This document shows positions 50,884 through 64,000 of a stretch of 64,000 bases of DNA, in pieces. The notes below the pieces were generated by a model, which saw only the letters and a list, made by a program, of their open reading frames with translations, made no database searches and had not been told where the DNA came from. The translations under genes were made by a program, and so were the position numbers. The stretch's first letter is position 1. Each line of letters begins with the position of its first letter. Source of the DNA: Parus major. Lineage: Eukaryota; Chordata; Aves; Passeriformes; Paridae. The stretch spans positions 27,959,782-28,023,781 of the forward strand of contig NC_031771.1 in assembly GCF_001522545.3 (NCBI RefSeq), written 5' to 3'.

Positions 50884-53800
50884 TCTAAATATTGATGGTT
50901 GCTATTATAGGCATAGACCCCTCAATGAAGTTCCCTACAAAGGAATCTTCACTAGGATACTGACACAAATCCCTTTACTGAAAGCTTCAGTTTACCTAGC
51001 AGACACTAAAAGAATCATCTTTGTACTTCAGGTAATTAAATTCTAATTCATACCTACCTACCTTACCTTCTATGCTAACTATATTACTTAATACCCTCTT
51101 TTTCAAATGACTGTGCTTTTCATAGTTATATGTAATGTTCTACATGCAAAAATGCATATATTTATAATCTTATTTTTTGCTATAGGAAAATGGCTAGTCA
51201 GATTTTAAACATGAAGTAATTTATCCTATGACTTTTGGAAAGGTGTTTGTGTAAAACAGCTCAGTTACTGCCGAACTTTCACAAGATAAATTTGTTGATA
51301 AAGTATTGAGATTTCAAACATTGCTGAAATCATCTTACAGGCTAGAGAATGGGATTGTCAGTAGCCACATTCTCTAGTGGAACACATTAGCCCAATTTTA
51401 GCCTAATTACATTCATAAGCAGTTCAAATACACCTTGCATTTGGTTCAGTGCCACATGGAGAAAGGTTGGATGTACATCTATATATTCTCCTTGCTGCCA
51501 GTTACCCTAGAAAAGACAATATCAGGCTTGCTCAGATCATGCCTAATCCCAGCACTATCACTTGGTGACTACTGAAATTGCAGCTACCACTACAATAGGT
51601 AAATCTTACATTACTTTTGTGAAAATTTGATGACTTATCATGGAACAGGAATGATTACCAAAAGCAGCAGCTCAGTATTATGCATTTTCTAACTAACAGT
51701 ATTTTAACATTCAGAGTGGCAGGGCCTAAAATAAAAATAATTGCGATTCTTTATAAAAATTGAATTAAAATATAATTGCAATTCTCGTAGTGCCCTAGGG
51801 ACCAAGGCCTCAACAGACATGATTTTTACTCCTGAAATCTGTGTTGGTTCTTCAATTTTTGCTCAATTTTTATTTTTATTTTTTTAAATATTTGGCCATC
51901 TTGTATTCTACAGCATCTTTTATTAGACTCCTGAAAGCATGCTTAAACAGATACTCAGCTTCCAGTACTGCTTACTGTACACACAAATACCATTCTGAAC
52001 CATGTTTAATAAATGTGATATACTTCAGATTTTCCTCACTTTAGAAAGCAAATGCTTAAAACATCCACCTCAAAAGAGATTCTGCAATATTGCTGTTCAA
52101 AGAACTCAGAGTGATTGTGTATGGGTTTGCACTCACAAAGACCATCTCACACTCTGCATTTCAAGAAGTTACACCAAAGTAGAAAGCTAGGTAATTTCAA
52201 CTGTTAATGGGAATCTCAAGGGAATCACATAAATCACTAATCTCTCAAATGACATACCCCCATCCAGCTATTAGATCCTCAATTATCAGCAGCTTCACGG
52301 AAAGCACAGTTGATAAAAAGGGAAAGTTGATATTAAGTCATAAAATTTACAACAGGAATAAATTCTCTCTGTTAAGTCACATTATAATCTTCATTTTAAA
52401 TCACTCCTGAAAAAAATGGCATTCACAATTTTCATCATCAGCTTAATATTCTTTAAAATTATTTTAAAAGAATTTTTAATAGAGCAGGACTTCCTAAACT
52501 TCCAAAGAATAAGAGGCAGCCCTGAGAAAATTGATAGTTTTCCCCTTTAAAATATATGTTTGTGTAAGCTTTCCTTATTGTTTACAAATCCCTTAATTCT
52601 CCTTCTCCTACTGCAGCTCCCTAGGAACTTTCAACAGTCAAACCCTGCAATGCTGACCAAATGGGTCAAACCAAAGCTGACATTGGAAAACTGAAGTAAG
52701 AATTGTCTGTTGTACCTCTCGCTGCCTCAGGACCAATTCTGAACAGCAGGAACAGAATGTGGCAGGAGAAAACAGCGTTATAGGAATGAACATGCACGTA
52801 GGGATGCTTAAAGCTTTCACAGAGCTACTGCTCTGCAGCTTGAAAAAAATACATGCAATTATTTGGCAGTCTTCTGAGTGAAGTGGAACGAGCATCTCCA
52901 ACCCATCGCTCGACAACCTCAGCTCTTCCCAGGTGCATTCAGCAAACTAGCAGGACAATTTGTCACTTTTCAAGCTGCTGTACACTAACAGCATGAACTA
53001 CATTTGTTTAAGAGCTCTCAAGTTCTCTAGGCCTTTTTAAATAGCTGTGGGTTATTCTGCAGACTTAGAAGCGCCGAGTATTAATAGATCATTACATTTT
53101 GAGATAAAGACAACTGAACTTTTTCCTCTGCAAGTTCAGTGGGCAGAACAACAGTTGTCCTCCTATTTCTTCTCAGGCAAAATGGAAACGAGGAGAAAAA
53201 GCAGGAAAAAAAAAACATGTGCTGCTGCAAATTTCTCCAGTAAATAGATTTTCCACTTCACTCAGAAAACCAACACATAATTTCATGTATTTTTTCAAAC
53301 TGCATTTTATTCCTCATAATAAAGTCTCATTTTTTTTTCTTTCTTCCTGTCTGTCTAGCTACCATTTCTTCTCACACCCACCTAAATAAATTTCCTTTTT
53401 CCCTAGAACTGAAGCAATTTCAATTGTTTTTTAAGGTTTATTACATTTGCCTTAGGTATTTCTTAGCTAAAATACACATATTCAGCTCATAATTCACTAT
53501 AAATAACTCTGAAACTTTCCTTTGAGCTTTATCCAAGTCATAACAGTATCTAGCTTCAAAACCAAGCTCATAGGAGTCCCATACTTTAGAGGAGGGAAAT
53601 TAAAACTGCCCAGCATCTCTGGAAGTTGAAAAAGTCTGTCTTTGCTACCACATGGCTTCACAGTCCTCTCTGACACCACTGTTTTCACTAGGTCTTCCTC
53701 AGGTTGAATTTCTATGTTCCAGTGCTACCAAAGCAATGTCTTCATCATCTGTATTTGGTTCTTGGCTGTCAGGTACTCGTTTTTCTTTATCTGTCTATGA

Positions 53801-54664
53801 AAAACTCTTCAGAGAAATTCTCCACTTTTCATTCTACTGTAAGTATTGCTTTTGTGGTCTTCACAGTTTGCAGCACACATTTTCCACCTCTTTTTTCTGA
53901 AAACAATGCCAGGAAACCATAATGCAATCTTACCACTGTGCTTCAGTCTTACCCTTCTCAGACCTAAGTGAACTGAAGTCAGCACTTTCTGAGTTTGAAT
54001 TGCCTGCTAATTTGATATTGCATAAAGTAAACCCAGCAGCAAGCATCTACTCTGTTTCACTATGTGCCTATTCACCTTCGCTACACTTTTCATCTCCCTC
54101 TGGTCTTCTAAAGGAATTTCAGAGACCAAAAAAACCCAGAATAAACCAAAAAACATTCTGGTGGCTTTAAAGATAGAGTTTGATTGACTTATCAAAAAGA
54201 TTGTGCAATGTGAAAAAGAACAAGCTGAGGCATCAAATTCCTTACTTCTATAAAAATAAGCTACTTTTTAACTACTAAAACTTACAATGGTAAGTATGTA
54301 TCTCAACATAGAGACACAGAACATCCAGTCACAGTGATGGTGAGGAGCTGTCTGACTAAAAATACTTTTTCTACTGCTCTATACCACAATGAGAGTTAAG
54401 GATCAACCACTCCACATTTAAAACTCAAGAACCCACAGCACACACAAGAAAAAAAAACATATTTTTTCTCTTTTGCCCTATTTCTATTCTCTCCTCCAGT
54501 CCACTATCTAAAATAGTCTAAACTTTTAAGGAGTAGGGATTTGTGGGGCTATTTGACTTATCCTTCCATTATAGACCCACTGCAAAGTAACGTGAAGATG
54601 CACACAGCATGGCATTAGGGCTGAGCAATACTTCAATGCCCACAGTTTTAAAACTGTGTATTTA

Positions 54665-54778
54665 AAACAACTGGATGTGACACTTAGTGCTCTGGTCTAG
54701 TTGACAAGAAGGTGATCAGGCAAGGGTGGGACTTAATCTTAGGGGTCTTTTCCAACCTATATGATTCTGTGATTGCGT
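54665..54778 (+). mobile_element. CR1 3'-terminal fragment, plus orientation
   Basis: Short copy with a well preserved terminus: AACTGGATGTGACACTTAGT, GCTCTGGTCTAGTTGACAAG, then GGGTCTTTTCCAACCTATAT and a GATTCTGTGATTG tail. These are the classic last ~110 bp of CR1 elements, including the terminal octamer-like repeat. Severe 5' truncation explains the small size. It looks less diverged than the 20.8- and 40.6-kb copies and so is probably younger. Confidence 0.93.
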
Positions 54779-54940
54779 CTTACACATAAGAAGCATACAC
54801 AGAATTTCTTGTTATAAATATTGTATGACCATATAGCAACAACATGACAACATTAACAGGAATTACTGCTTTGAAAGAAAAGTCATCCTGTGGAAAAACA
54901 ACATTTCTTAAGGAAGATTTTAGATATAAATACACATCTA

Positions 54941-54970
54941 AATATATATACACACACACACATATATATG
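54941..54970. repeat. Compound (TA)n(CA)n(TA)n microsatellite
   Basis: ATATATATA, then about six CA units, then TATATATG. Confidence 0.9.
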
Positions 54971-55854
54971 CAAAGTCTTCCAAATCCTTCTTTTGCATAT
55001 AAATGCTTTAGCAAAATGCTTTTCCCTAGAACAGATGATTAGTTTACATTAGATGAACCTTGGAGCCTTTCAAGACTGAAAACATACATGACTATAACTC
55101 TGAGGTACCATTTTGCCACAATCCAAGACTGAGACTTGGAAGATTCAATCTTTAATACCTCAGAAATTTGCTCCACAGTTTCTCCACATTTTTACTTCAA
55201 CTCCAGTAAAGTACTACTTCATTATCAATTGTCCTACTGTTGTTACTTATGTAATCTCTAAACTGTGGGCCTAACCCGCAGAAAGAAAAATAATAATTAA
55301 CACAGTAGAAAAAAGCTAAATCACACAACCCCCTCACAGTGTAATCATATTTACAGGGTTTCCAAAAAGAGAAAAAAACCCTGTTGTTAAAATAATGTGA
55401 GCACTGGAAAAGAGCAGCTAACCTCACAAGAAATATCACTGCTACTTCAGTTTCTCTGTATCCCCATGTTTCTGGAGATGTCAAAAAAAATGCAGATTAA
55501 TGCAAATGTTTTCAAAAAACAGCTGTGCCTCAAACAGCAGCCATGAAAGGAAGGAAACTTAAGTTTACAAGGTCACACAATACAAACTGCACAAACACAT
55601 TTCCCCCACACACCAGGTATATCTAGCAAAAATACAGATACATCAGAATAGCAGGTGGTCTGCAGCAGGGAAACTCTAACAGACACGTTCCAGTGCCAAA
55701 AAGCCACATTTTCTTACTACTGAGAATAACTGGTCTGTACTTTACATTCTGAGGAAATTATAAACTGTGTTCTATTTCAGAAATCTGTGTTATAAAGAAA
55801 ATCTCTATGTATGTACCACAACTCTGAATAAATAATATTGATTAAAAGTATTTA

Positions 55855-55876
55855 CAACAATAATAATAATAATAAT
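55855..55876. repeat. (AAT)n microsatellite
   Basis: Six AAT units following CAACAA. Confidence 0.9.
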
Positions 55877-56633
55877 GTAACTGAAGTATAATGTCAAATC
55901 AGTTATAGTTCTTGACTGACATTTCATTTATGAAAAAGGGTCTAAGTAAAAGATAAACTATTTTTAATTGTATTTGTAATATGAAGACACTGAAATATTA
56001 AACAATGTCTAAAATGCCTTTTTTAGTACAGCAGTCTATTTCATCTTTTCAAAATGAGCCCTTTTAAAAATGGGCTGCTTTGCAGTACAGCAGCATATCT
56101 GCTTTTTCCAGATTAAATGTTTTGACCTACAGTAACCATAGGTTAAGTTGAATGACACCAAATTATTTCAATCAATTGCAATTTTATCCTAGTCATCCCA
56201 GTTTATCCAGTATTTTGCCTTTCCCAAGAAGGTGTATTTATCATCTTCTGCATCTGTGCTTCTTTATCTCCCATTTCTTTCATTTTGCCATTCCTCCACA
56301 GAAAAGGAACTGACATACATTTTCTCATGCTCCCTGATTAGTTCTTACATTCCTTTCCATATCTGTTTCTCACATATTCCCTATCTGTCTATATCCTTCC
56401 ATACAGGAAGTCATAGGGACCAAACTTAACCACCAGACAGCACCACTTGCTAACACATTTTTATCTAGAAATTTTTCCTGCTGTGAATTCAGCCTAATTC
56501 ATTTAAAACACTGTGGGATTCAGAACCAAACCTCAAGTAAGCAGCCTCATAAAATTCTTCAAGCAACTATGCCACTATATGCCAAAACTGCCTAGTACAT
56601 TAGTTGAGAAAAGTAATTGAAGGGGTGAATTTC

Positions 56634-56659
56634 TTTTTTTTGTTTGTTTTTTTTTTTTT
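56634..56659. repeat. Poly(T) tract
   Basis: T8 GTTTG T13, in intron 1. Confidence 0.85.
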
Positions 56660-59259
56660 AAACCTTCCTCTAGTAAAGCAAAAAGACAAGTGCTATTGGC
56701 TGCTGAAAAAAAGTAATGAGCAGCAGGAACAAGGGTGGATGAAAATACAGTGTTATGAAGAAACAGAAGATATTATTTTAGAGCTCAACACTGGACTTGT
56801 GACCAGGCTAACGAGGAACACCATGAAGACACACCTCGCTGAGGCAGAGTGAGAGAATCCTCTGTTTGCAGGAGGAGAGCACAGAGCTGGAGCTTAGCTG
56901 AAATGTTTATCTGCAGAACTTGAGATTTATTCAGAGATTAAATCCATTACTTCAGAGCACTCAACCACTGCTTCTCCACGGGGGGCCTGGTACCAAGATG
57001 TGCGTGGTGGGTCTCTGCTGAGGAAACAGCTGATTACAATACTCAGGTCAAAGAAGTCACCTCCAACACACTCAGCAAGGCAGCTGAGCACCACTACCTA
57101 TCCAAGGCTACCCCATACATGCACAGATTAAATGCCAGCTTTATCCTTTCAGCTCTGTTTAATAAAAAAGGACCCCTTAGGATTTTTAAGAGGAAAATGT
57201 TTGCAAGAAACATATTCTTTGTCGCTGTTTCCTGAGGCGTACACAAGAAGGGACTCCTTGGTCAGAGCCATGTTCTGAGGTCTAAAGAAGTATAATGAGG
57301 ATCACTGGTTCACTGGGGTCAAGGAGAAGATTCCCAATGACTTCAGCAGGCACCAAAACCCATTTAATTGGTTTTTAAACTACTAGTCTGAGGTTACTTG
57401 CAGGTTAAAAAAAAACCCAAACAAAAAATGCACAACTAACCAAAAAAATGGGTCTTCCATAGGTGTGAGGTAAGAAAGAAAAGACACACCCAGTGAAGCA
57501 GAATGCAGTTTTTCAGGCCAACACATTCAAAAGCTACTATATTTTCCAGTAAAAGAATTAACTTGAATTTCACACGAGAATGTGAACTAAAACAGGAAAG
57601 GCAGGCCAAAATAAAGAAGCCAGAAGTTTGTCATTAATACAATAGTCAAGTACACAGAATCTTATGATTAGAATTTTATCATTAGCAGGAGATACAGTAC
57701 AGGCACATTTACCGTGAGTGACACCAAAATTGTTACTTTCAGGAGAAAGCAAAATTACAACAAAAAAAAAAGAAAAACAAAGCACAGCAACTATGTCCTT
57801 ATAACAAGCCTGAAACTCTCACCAGGTTTAACTCTAATATGACCAAAGAAGAAAGAGAATCTTTAACGCAGGATACTCATGCCATGTTTTATTCTGCAAA
57901 GGTGACAAAGGATGCTGTTTGTTCACTGCAAGTTCCTGAGACAGCAAGGCTAAGCCAGGTGTCCTAGACACTGCTTCTGGCCTTTGTCATGAAAGTCTTC
58001 AGAAAGGGCTGCTGAGGAGCTAGAGCAGGCTACAAAAGTACCAGCTCAAAAAAGATAAATACCCATTATTATACCTGTAGTACTTTGCAGATTTAATGTT
58101 GCAGACACTAATTAGGAGACTGATACTTTTCAAGACATCTAATTAAGCCTGAAAATTAACAAGTCCACCATGATGATTATCTGACAATGAAGCAGGTATC
58201 CTGAAGCCATTAGGATAATTTTCATGCAGTTAAGACATCCTCACAGAACCCACGTGTAATGCAACCGCAGCGACTACTTGGCGTGGAAGAACTGACCACT
58301 GCAGCTGTTGGCAAGAAAATTAGCTTTATGTATAATAGCTGGCACAGACCTGTAACTCTTTTCTTGCTTCCCACAGCTCGTGAGACTACTTGTGTCAGGT
58401 CAGGCAGAACCACAGAGCTACAGGATTCATCCAGGTAAATGTTGAAAATGCTGCTTTGTGACTGCAACAATCTTACACAAGCATAGTAGACAACAAGTTA
58501 AAAAAAAAACAACCTACATTTTGTTTCCTGGGAAAGAGTCATCTCTGTGTTTTCCACATCAGATCAGTATGGGATCTAAATCCTAAGTAATGGAGTACAA
58601 AATGCGACAACGGCACTTTAGTGAAAGCTGAGATTAATACTGACATATAAAAATTTAAAACCAGTTCAAAATATTCTTAACAAACCTTTCACTATTCTGC
58701 TGGATTTTGTGGGTTTGGTGGGTTTTGTTTCCTTTTTTACCCTTAAAAAAAGGCCTCAGTAAGCCTTCTCATATATTAGCTTTTGGGAAAAATGTTTATG
58801 GGATTCAGTGTTTGCTGTCCAGTGTGAAGTTTTGAATAGCGCAATGTTAAGCTGATAAATGTGTGACTAATTCATGGATTATTTAAATAGCATGCACAAT
58901 ATTATACTGACACTGCTCAGATTTCTAGTACTAAAGATTTGCCCATGTTCCTTCAGTAAATTCCTGCTTTTACAGGGCTAGAGATTAGTATTTTGTAACC
59001 AATCTGGAATGGAATGGTTTACAACGTTTAATTTCAAAAGGATTGCTAATTTTGTGCGTTTACATATATATAGGACCAAAGATTCAACCATATGTATAAA
59101 TATATGTATGCATCCTAAAATTTGTAGCACATTGTACATAACCTGTCACTTCACCATGTTTATTTCTAAAAACTTTGCTTGATTCTAGACAAGTTCAAAA
59201 GCAACATCTAAACCCCAACATCTAATAATTTTTCTGTTACAGCATTTCACATAAAAATA

Positions 59260-59330
59260 TTTGATATACATACATATATATGCTTTTAAAAAAATAAATA
59301 AATATATACAAACATGTATATACATACATT
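59260..59330. repeat. TA/CATA-rich low-complexity tract
   Basis: ATACATACATATATATG and AAATAAATAAATATATAC words, with a related TATATA-rich patch at 59061-59110. Confidence 0.8.
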
Positions 59331-62300
59331 TTCCCTCTCAAGGGAACAAAAAAAAGTCCAGGCATTCTCTTATTACATTTTTTTCCAAAACCCAAGTCTT
59401 ATTTATAGTAACAAACTAAAAATAGATTAATTTATATTTTTTTCAGGCCAGTTGTACTTTCAGAGTGTTTGATTTTATTTTTCATTGGGTTTTAGCTTAA
59501 AAACTAATCTGTATTTCTCAAGGCCTGCCAGAATCACGCAACTGTAACAGTGCCTCTCCATGGGCCAACAATCAAAACAAGAAGCTGTGCATAAAACAAA
59601 GTAGAAAGGTTTTGCAAAACCTTTTTTTTGGAAAAAGCAAACTTACTGTTGCCAGTGTCATGGACTTTCAGAGTCTGCAGACTACTATTTTTTGATTTTT
59701 CATTCATCCAAACTACTCTACATTGCAAGACAGTTACATCAGAACAGTTTCTTAATTTCCCATTATTTTCAGCACTTATGAAGAACAATTTTTTCAGAAC
59801 ATGTCCATTTTAAAAAATACAAACTTCTCTCACGGTAAAAAGTAGAAACAAAAAAAACAGATTTTAACACAAACTCATGGGCTACAGAATATACATATTA
59901 CAAATTTGTCCCACACATTCACTTTAAACAGTTGATTTAATTAATAACATGCTTAACATATCTCAAGTTACTTTTTTTTTACTTTCAAGCCAGAAAAGCC
60001 ATGGGCTGAAAACAGAACTCCATTAGCCACTGGTCACACGATCCTGAGGACTGTTCAACAAACTTTACCCCCAAAAATAATATGTAAAGTAAACTATCAC
60101 TGTTATTAAGTGGTAAACAGGAAAGATTGATGAACCAATTTGCCAGATACCTTAGAAACATACAACTCATGGGAAAATTTTTGCTGCTGACTGATCTTGT
60201 ATCCCATGTGTATCCCAGAATGTTTTACAAGCTACATATAATTTATTGCTCTCTTGCATAAATCCTGTGTAAGGGTTTCTGAGCAAAATCAGTCTTAAAT
60301 GTAAAAACCAGCATGATTCAGGCAGTCTCTTCATATTGGTCAAGCAACTACTTTTACAGCCTGACAGGACCACCTGTGTGAGCTTAAGTAATAAAAGCAG
60401 CATTAAAAAAGAGAGAAAGAAAAACAGGGAACGTGAAGAGGTGACAGGACAGACACAAGAGGGAGGATAAGAGTCCTAAGATTTATTTTGTAGATGCAAA
60501 AACTTTGTGCAATTTGTAATCAGCTCTACTTATTTAATGGTTTCTCACCAAAGCAAGGGACAGTTTCAGGACTCCAGTCACACTGCGAAGCCTATTAGCT
60601 TAGAAAAGGTAATAATCAAGTCAACAAGAAGCACCAAACATAACAATTCAGTTGTCTTCACCTTCCTGTGGAGAAAAAGAAACTCATCTCATAGTTAACA
60701 TCACACCTTTTAAGTTATGCAGGTGTTCTGAACTGTCTCCTAACCTGACCTCATGGAGCACAGCAGACAAGGTATCTTCTAGATTCACAGATCTAGAGCA
60801 TGATCACAATTTACCAGCTCAGCAATTACATGTGAAGACCAATCCTATAAGTTCTCTGCCAGACATTTCACTGGGACTGGCTCCACAGGCCTTGAATGAT
60901 CCCACTACTTGTGTAAAACAGTCTTCAAAAGATCAGAGGCTGGTGCTGCCATTCCCAACAGGGTCTCATTCCTCTTTTATTACAGAGGAAAGCAAAGACT
61001 GAAGGAAACAGTGCTCCACTGCTTCCCATGCAGAGGGCCAACATTCACTTTTCCTTCATGCCAACGCAACATTTTAATGCTGACAGCACGTCTTTGATGA
61101 TAAATTAAAAAGCTTTTAAATTTTACACCTATCTCTCTGGTTTACCATCTCGATTTAAAGCAAAAGAACTCTCCTTTTATGGTTTATACAATGGGTTCCT
61201 GTAGTGGATGGGTTCCGTGAGAATTCAGATATAATGGCCTTCATCAAATTGATTACGTGAAAATCCAATTTTTTCATATACTTGTCAAGCAATTAGAATT
61301 TTGTGGACACTGAAAATCTACATATTTATCCATGCTCCAGTTCTTAATAGGACCACCACAGTAACAATCTACTTTTCTATTTACAAAACAGACCAAACAA
61401 AACAAGAGTGTTGGTACAAACTTGTATGTTGAAAAATAAGGCCTATGTAAAATGTCTCAGAAGTCAGTGGTATTTACATCAAAGGAACCTCAACAACATG
61501 AAAGCAACAACTGGAAATTGGAGCTACCCATCACCTTTATGAGAAGTTGCAAAACTCTCTTATTTACATATACACTCAGATTTCAAAATCTGTAGCAACT
61601 AAATTCAGATTTAGATTGGTATAACACTATGACAGTCGACCCCAACCCTGAATTCAGTTGAACTGGGTGCACTTCTCACATCATATTAACTACAAAATTA
61701 GAATCTCAAAAGGCACAATTCAGAACTGCCTCAGTTGACTTCCCTCCCACTTAGGCCAGAAATGGGTTTTTTTTCAGAATAAAAGCAGGGCACCAAAAAA
61801 ACCACCAAGTCACAACTTTCAAAGTATCCATTTTATAGGCCTGTTCACCAGCTGCTATGAATACTGAAGTAAATAAGGTATAATACTGTTTATTCACATT
61901 TAAATTTGTGAGTTTGGAAGACTCACACTTAATATTACAGAAAAATAAGACTACATTTGTTGCTTTATTTGTTTAGATCTCTAAACAAGAGGGTTTCATT
62001 ATTTTACATTCAAATCTATAATACATTCTAAAAAAAGTATCAATACATCCTAATAAGTACAGAATTATTATTTCACACTCACAGTATCATCCAAATTGTG
62101 ACACACACTTGATTTCATAAATTTGTTTTGCTTGTTTGTTTCTAGAAACCAAAGCTGTACCAAGTTCTCTTGCAAATTTCTTGAGTTCTTGAAACAAACA
62201 CCAGAGTCTCTGAAGATAGTAAAATACTTCAGGCATTAAGCTGTAATTATATTTATTACCTGTTGCACAGGCAAAATTCTCTAAGTTTTGTATTTTAGCT

Positions 62301-64000
62301 TTACTCTTAATAAAGCACAAAGGGTCAGCTGCAAAACAGATTTCTGGAAATCTCACAGTCAATGGGCCTCAAGTTACACTTCACTGTAGGCTTTATGCAA
62401 ACAAGAGGGGGAAAAAAAAAGGCTGGAGGGGAATAGAATAATGTAGAAATGAAGTCTAGAAGCTAAAGTGACTGACGATCTCTGAAGAGAGTCCAGCTAT
62501 TTTCTTAAGTTTGTATTTAGCAAATGGAATAAAATGACAACCAGTGCATCTCACCTACAGCAATACTATCTAACAATATTGAAATGTGAATTACCAAAGA
62601 CTAATATTTTAAATATTATAAACCTATCAACATGACTGCATTTTTATAAGCTCCTTGAAAACTGAGATCTTAAAAGCATGTTTTGCAGATTCATGCTTTT
62701 TTTCCCCTCACGACAGACTATTCTTCCAACAGATTACATTCATTTATGTAACAATCTAAATCAAAAGTGTAAATTTTACTTTTACCAAACCTAATGCCAG
62801 ACAAATTCATGTGCTTTGTTTTCTGGGGTGACAGGGTATGTCCACTGGGTTGGTTTGTTGATTGGCTTGGTTTTTTTTAAAAAAAGGAAACTACTATCAA
62901 TTTTTAGAAGAACAATATAAAAATTGTACAATCAAAGTATGAAAACATGAAAGTTACAAGAAAAAAAAATCTCATGTGCATTGTCATTGTTTAGCACATG
63001 GTCTGGTTTCCAAACAAATCTGAAAACCTGTATTAGTCTGCTGGAAAGAAAAACTTTATTTAAAGAAGAACAAACCACACACTCATCCCAGCTCAAATCA
63101 GTATGTGTACCATGAAAAGACTTAAAACAAACTCAAGGAACGTAAACACTGTGGTGGAGGAAGATGTGCTTTTTGGGAGTTTTGCTTTGAAAGAAACCCC
63201 TCTTCTTTCAAAGACATCAGTGCCCCAGTCAGAGCTGATCTACTCAGATCTGGAAGTCAAAAATCTCCTCCTGAACTTCCTAGGGTATTTAAACATCAGG
63301 ACTATTTAAGTCATACTTTAATTTTACTCAGAGATGTGTTCAAATTTATGGAATTAAATACTCCTGGAGGGATCCTGAAATGCCATGCTACAGCTTTTCT
63401 CCATGGAAATCAGACACAAGGTTTGAAATCCCTCTGATAAAGGAAAAGTCTTGTATCTGTCTCATCACGTGTTAAGCCTGAGGAAAGAACAGCAGATTTC
63501 TTTACTGCAAGAAAGAGGCACTGGCACTGCAGTTTTCTAAGAGCATACATAACATGAATAAAGTACTCAATTAAAAGCCATCTGGGAAGTTCAGCAAAAA
63601 ATGTCATCTGAATTTGGAGACAGCTCAGATGATAAAAAAAGCATCACCTCAGCTTGCCAGGAGCAGAGCATTTCTGGATATACACAGGAGTCAAGCTTTT
63701 TAGGTAGTCAGAAACTACTAATAAGAAGAGTATCAAGACACATTAGCTTTTTTTCTGCTCTCCTGTCTCACAGCAAAGATAGGTCAGTCATTTTGTAATG
63801 ACATAGACGATATGCACAAATGACAATAATTACCTAGGCCAGAACTGCAGGATAAAAGCCCTGGAAAACCTTGAGATTGAAGTAAACTTTCCAGCCAAGG
63901 TCAAATGTCTTAAAATACAACAAAAACTTACCTTTCCTCCTGCCTATTCTATGAACTGCATGTACTTTAACAACAGAAGACAAAGAAAATGCCTCCATCA

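Larger units (their letters stand above)
17408..64000 (-). other. PDGFC: PDGFC intron 1, 3' part (right edge cut)
   Basis: Everything to the right of exon 2 lies upstream of it in PDGFC and should be intron 1, since exon 1 (signal peptide and N-terminal segment) is not visible. At least 46.6 kb long. Known: PDGFC introns are long in other vertebrates (a human gene of about 200 kb, from memory). Contents: four CR1 fragments, G-rich tracts, A/T homopolymers, microsatellites and two GC-raised islands, listed separately. The remaining stretches (17.4-20.8, 21.3-29.1, 31.1-37.3, 37.9-40.2, 41.0-46.0, 46.6-54.6 and 54.8-64.0 kb) look like single-copy AT-rich intron. I can support no gene in them, apart from the speculative exon at 42.35 kb. 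Confidence 0.8.

Noticed and set aside
1..64000. CRISPR arrays, tRNA/rRNA genes, bacterial operons or phage-like systems
   Set aside because: No regularly spaced direct repeats, no cloverleaf or rRNA-like sequence, and no dense same-strand coding. The composition and the spliced exon show vertebrate intron.

Overview
The window looks like vertebrate, almost certainly avian, nuclear DNA. It is AT-rich, gene-poor and intron-like, with many short A-tracts and microsatellites. The only interspersed repeats I recognise are CR1 non-LTR retrotransposon fragments, the dominant repeat family of birds. I see no operon structure, no Shine-Dalgarno-led frames, no tRNA or rRNA genes and no CRISPR array.

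One coding feature is well supported: a single 196-bp exon on the minus strand at 17212-17407. It has a clean 3' splice site at its 5' edge and a consensus GTAAGT donor at its 3' edge. Its 64 whole codons plus two split codons match exon 2 of PDGFC (platelet-derived growth factor C), the start of the CUB domain. The window is therefore the inside of the PDGFC gene, read right to left: the 3' part of intron 1 (17408-64000, at least 46.6 kb), exon 2, then the 5' part of intron 2 (1-17211, at least 17.2 kb). Exon 1 (signal peptide) should lie beyond the right edge and exon 3 beyond the left edge. I looked for exon 3 by eye and did not find it.

Layout: 1-10365 is unremarkable intron 2 sequence with small simple repeats. 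10366-11112 is a 0.75-kb CR1 copy (minus). 11113-17211 is more intron 2, with an AT-rich tract near 12.5 kb. 17212-17407 is exon 2. 17408-64000 is intron 1, with CR1 fragments at about 20.85-21.08 kb (minus), 40.62-41.0 kb (plus), 46.09-46.59 kb (minus) and 54.67-54.78 kb (plus). Intron 1 also holds G-rich tracts near 21.1, 29.1 and 40.3 kb, a 28-bp perfect palindrome at 27.28 kb, two islands of raised GC near 30.8 and 37.5 kb, and many A/T tracts.

The most interesting unexplained item is a plus-strand open frame at 42347-42613. It is preceded by a good splice-acceptor-like sequence and encodes a lysine/leucine-rich helical peptide ending in a stop. It could be the last exon of an unrecognised gene antisense to PDGFC, or a chance frame in A-rich DNA. 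I found no convincing evidence of a novel multi-gene system here.
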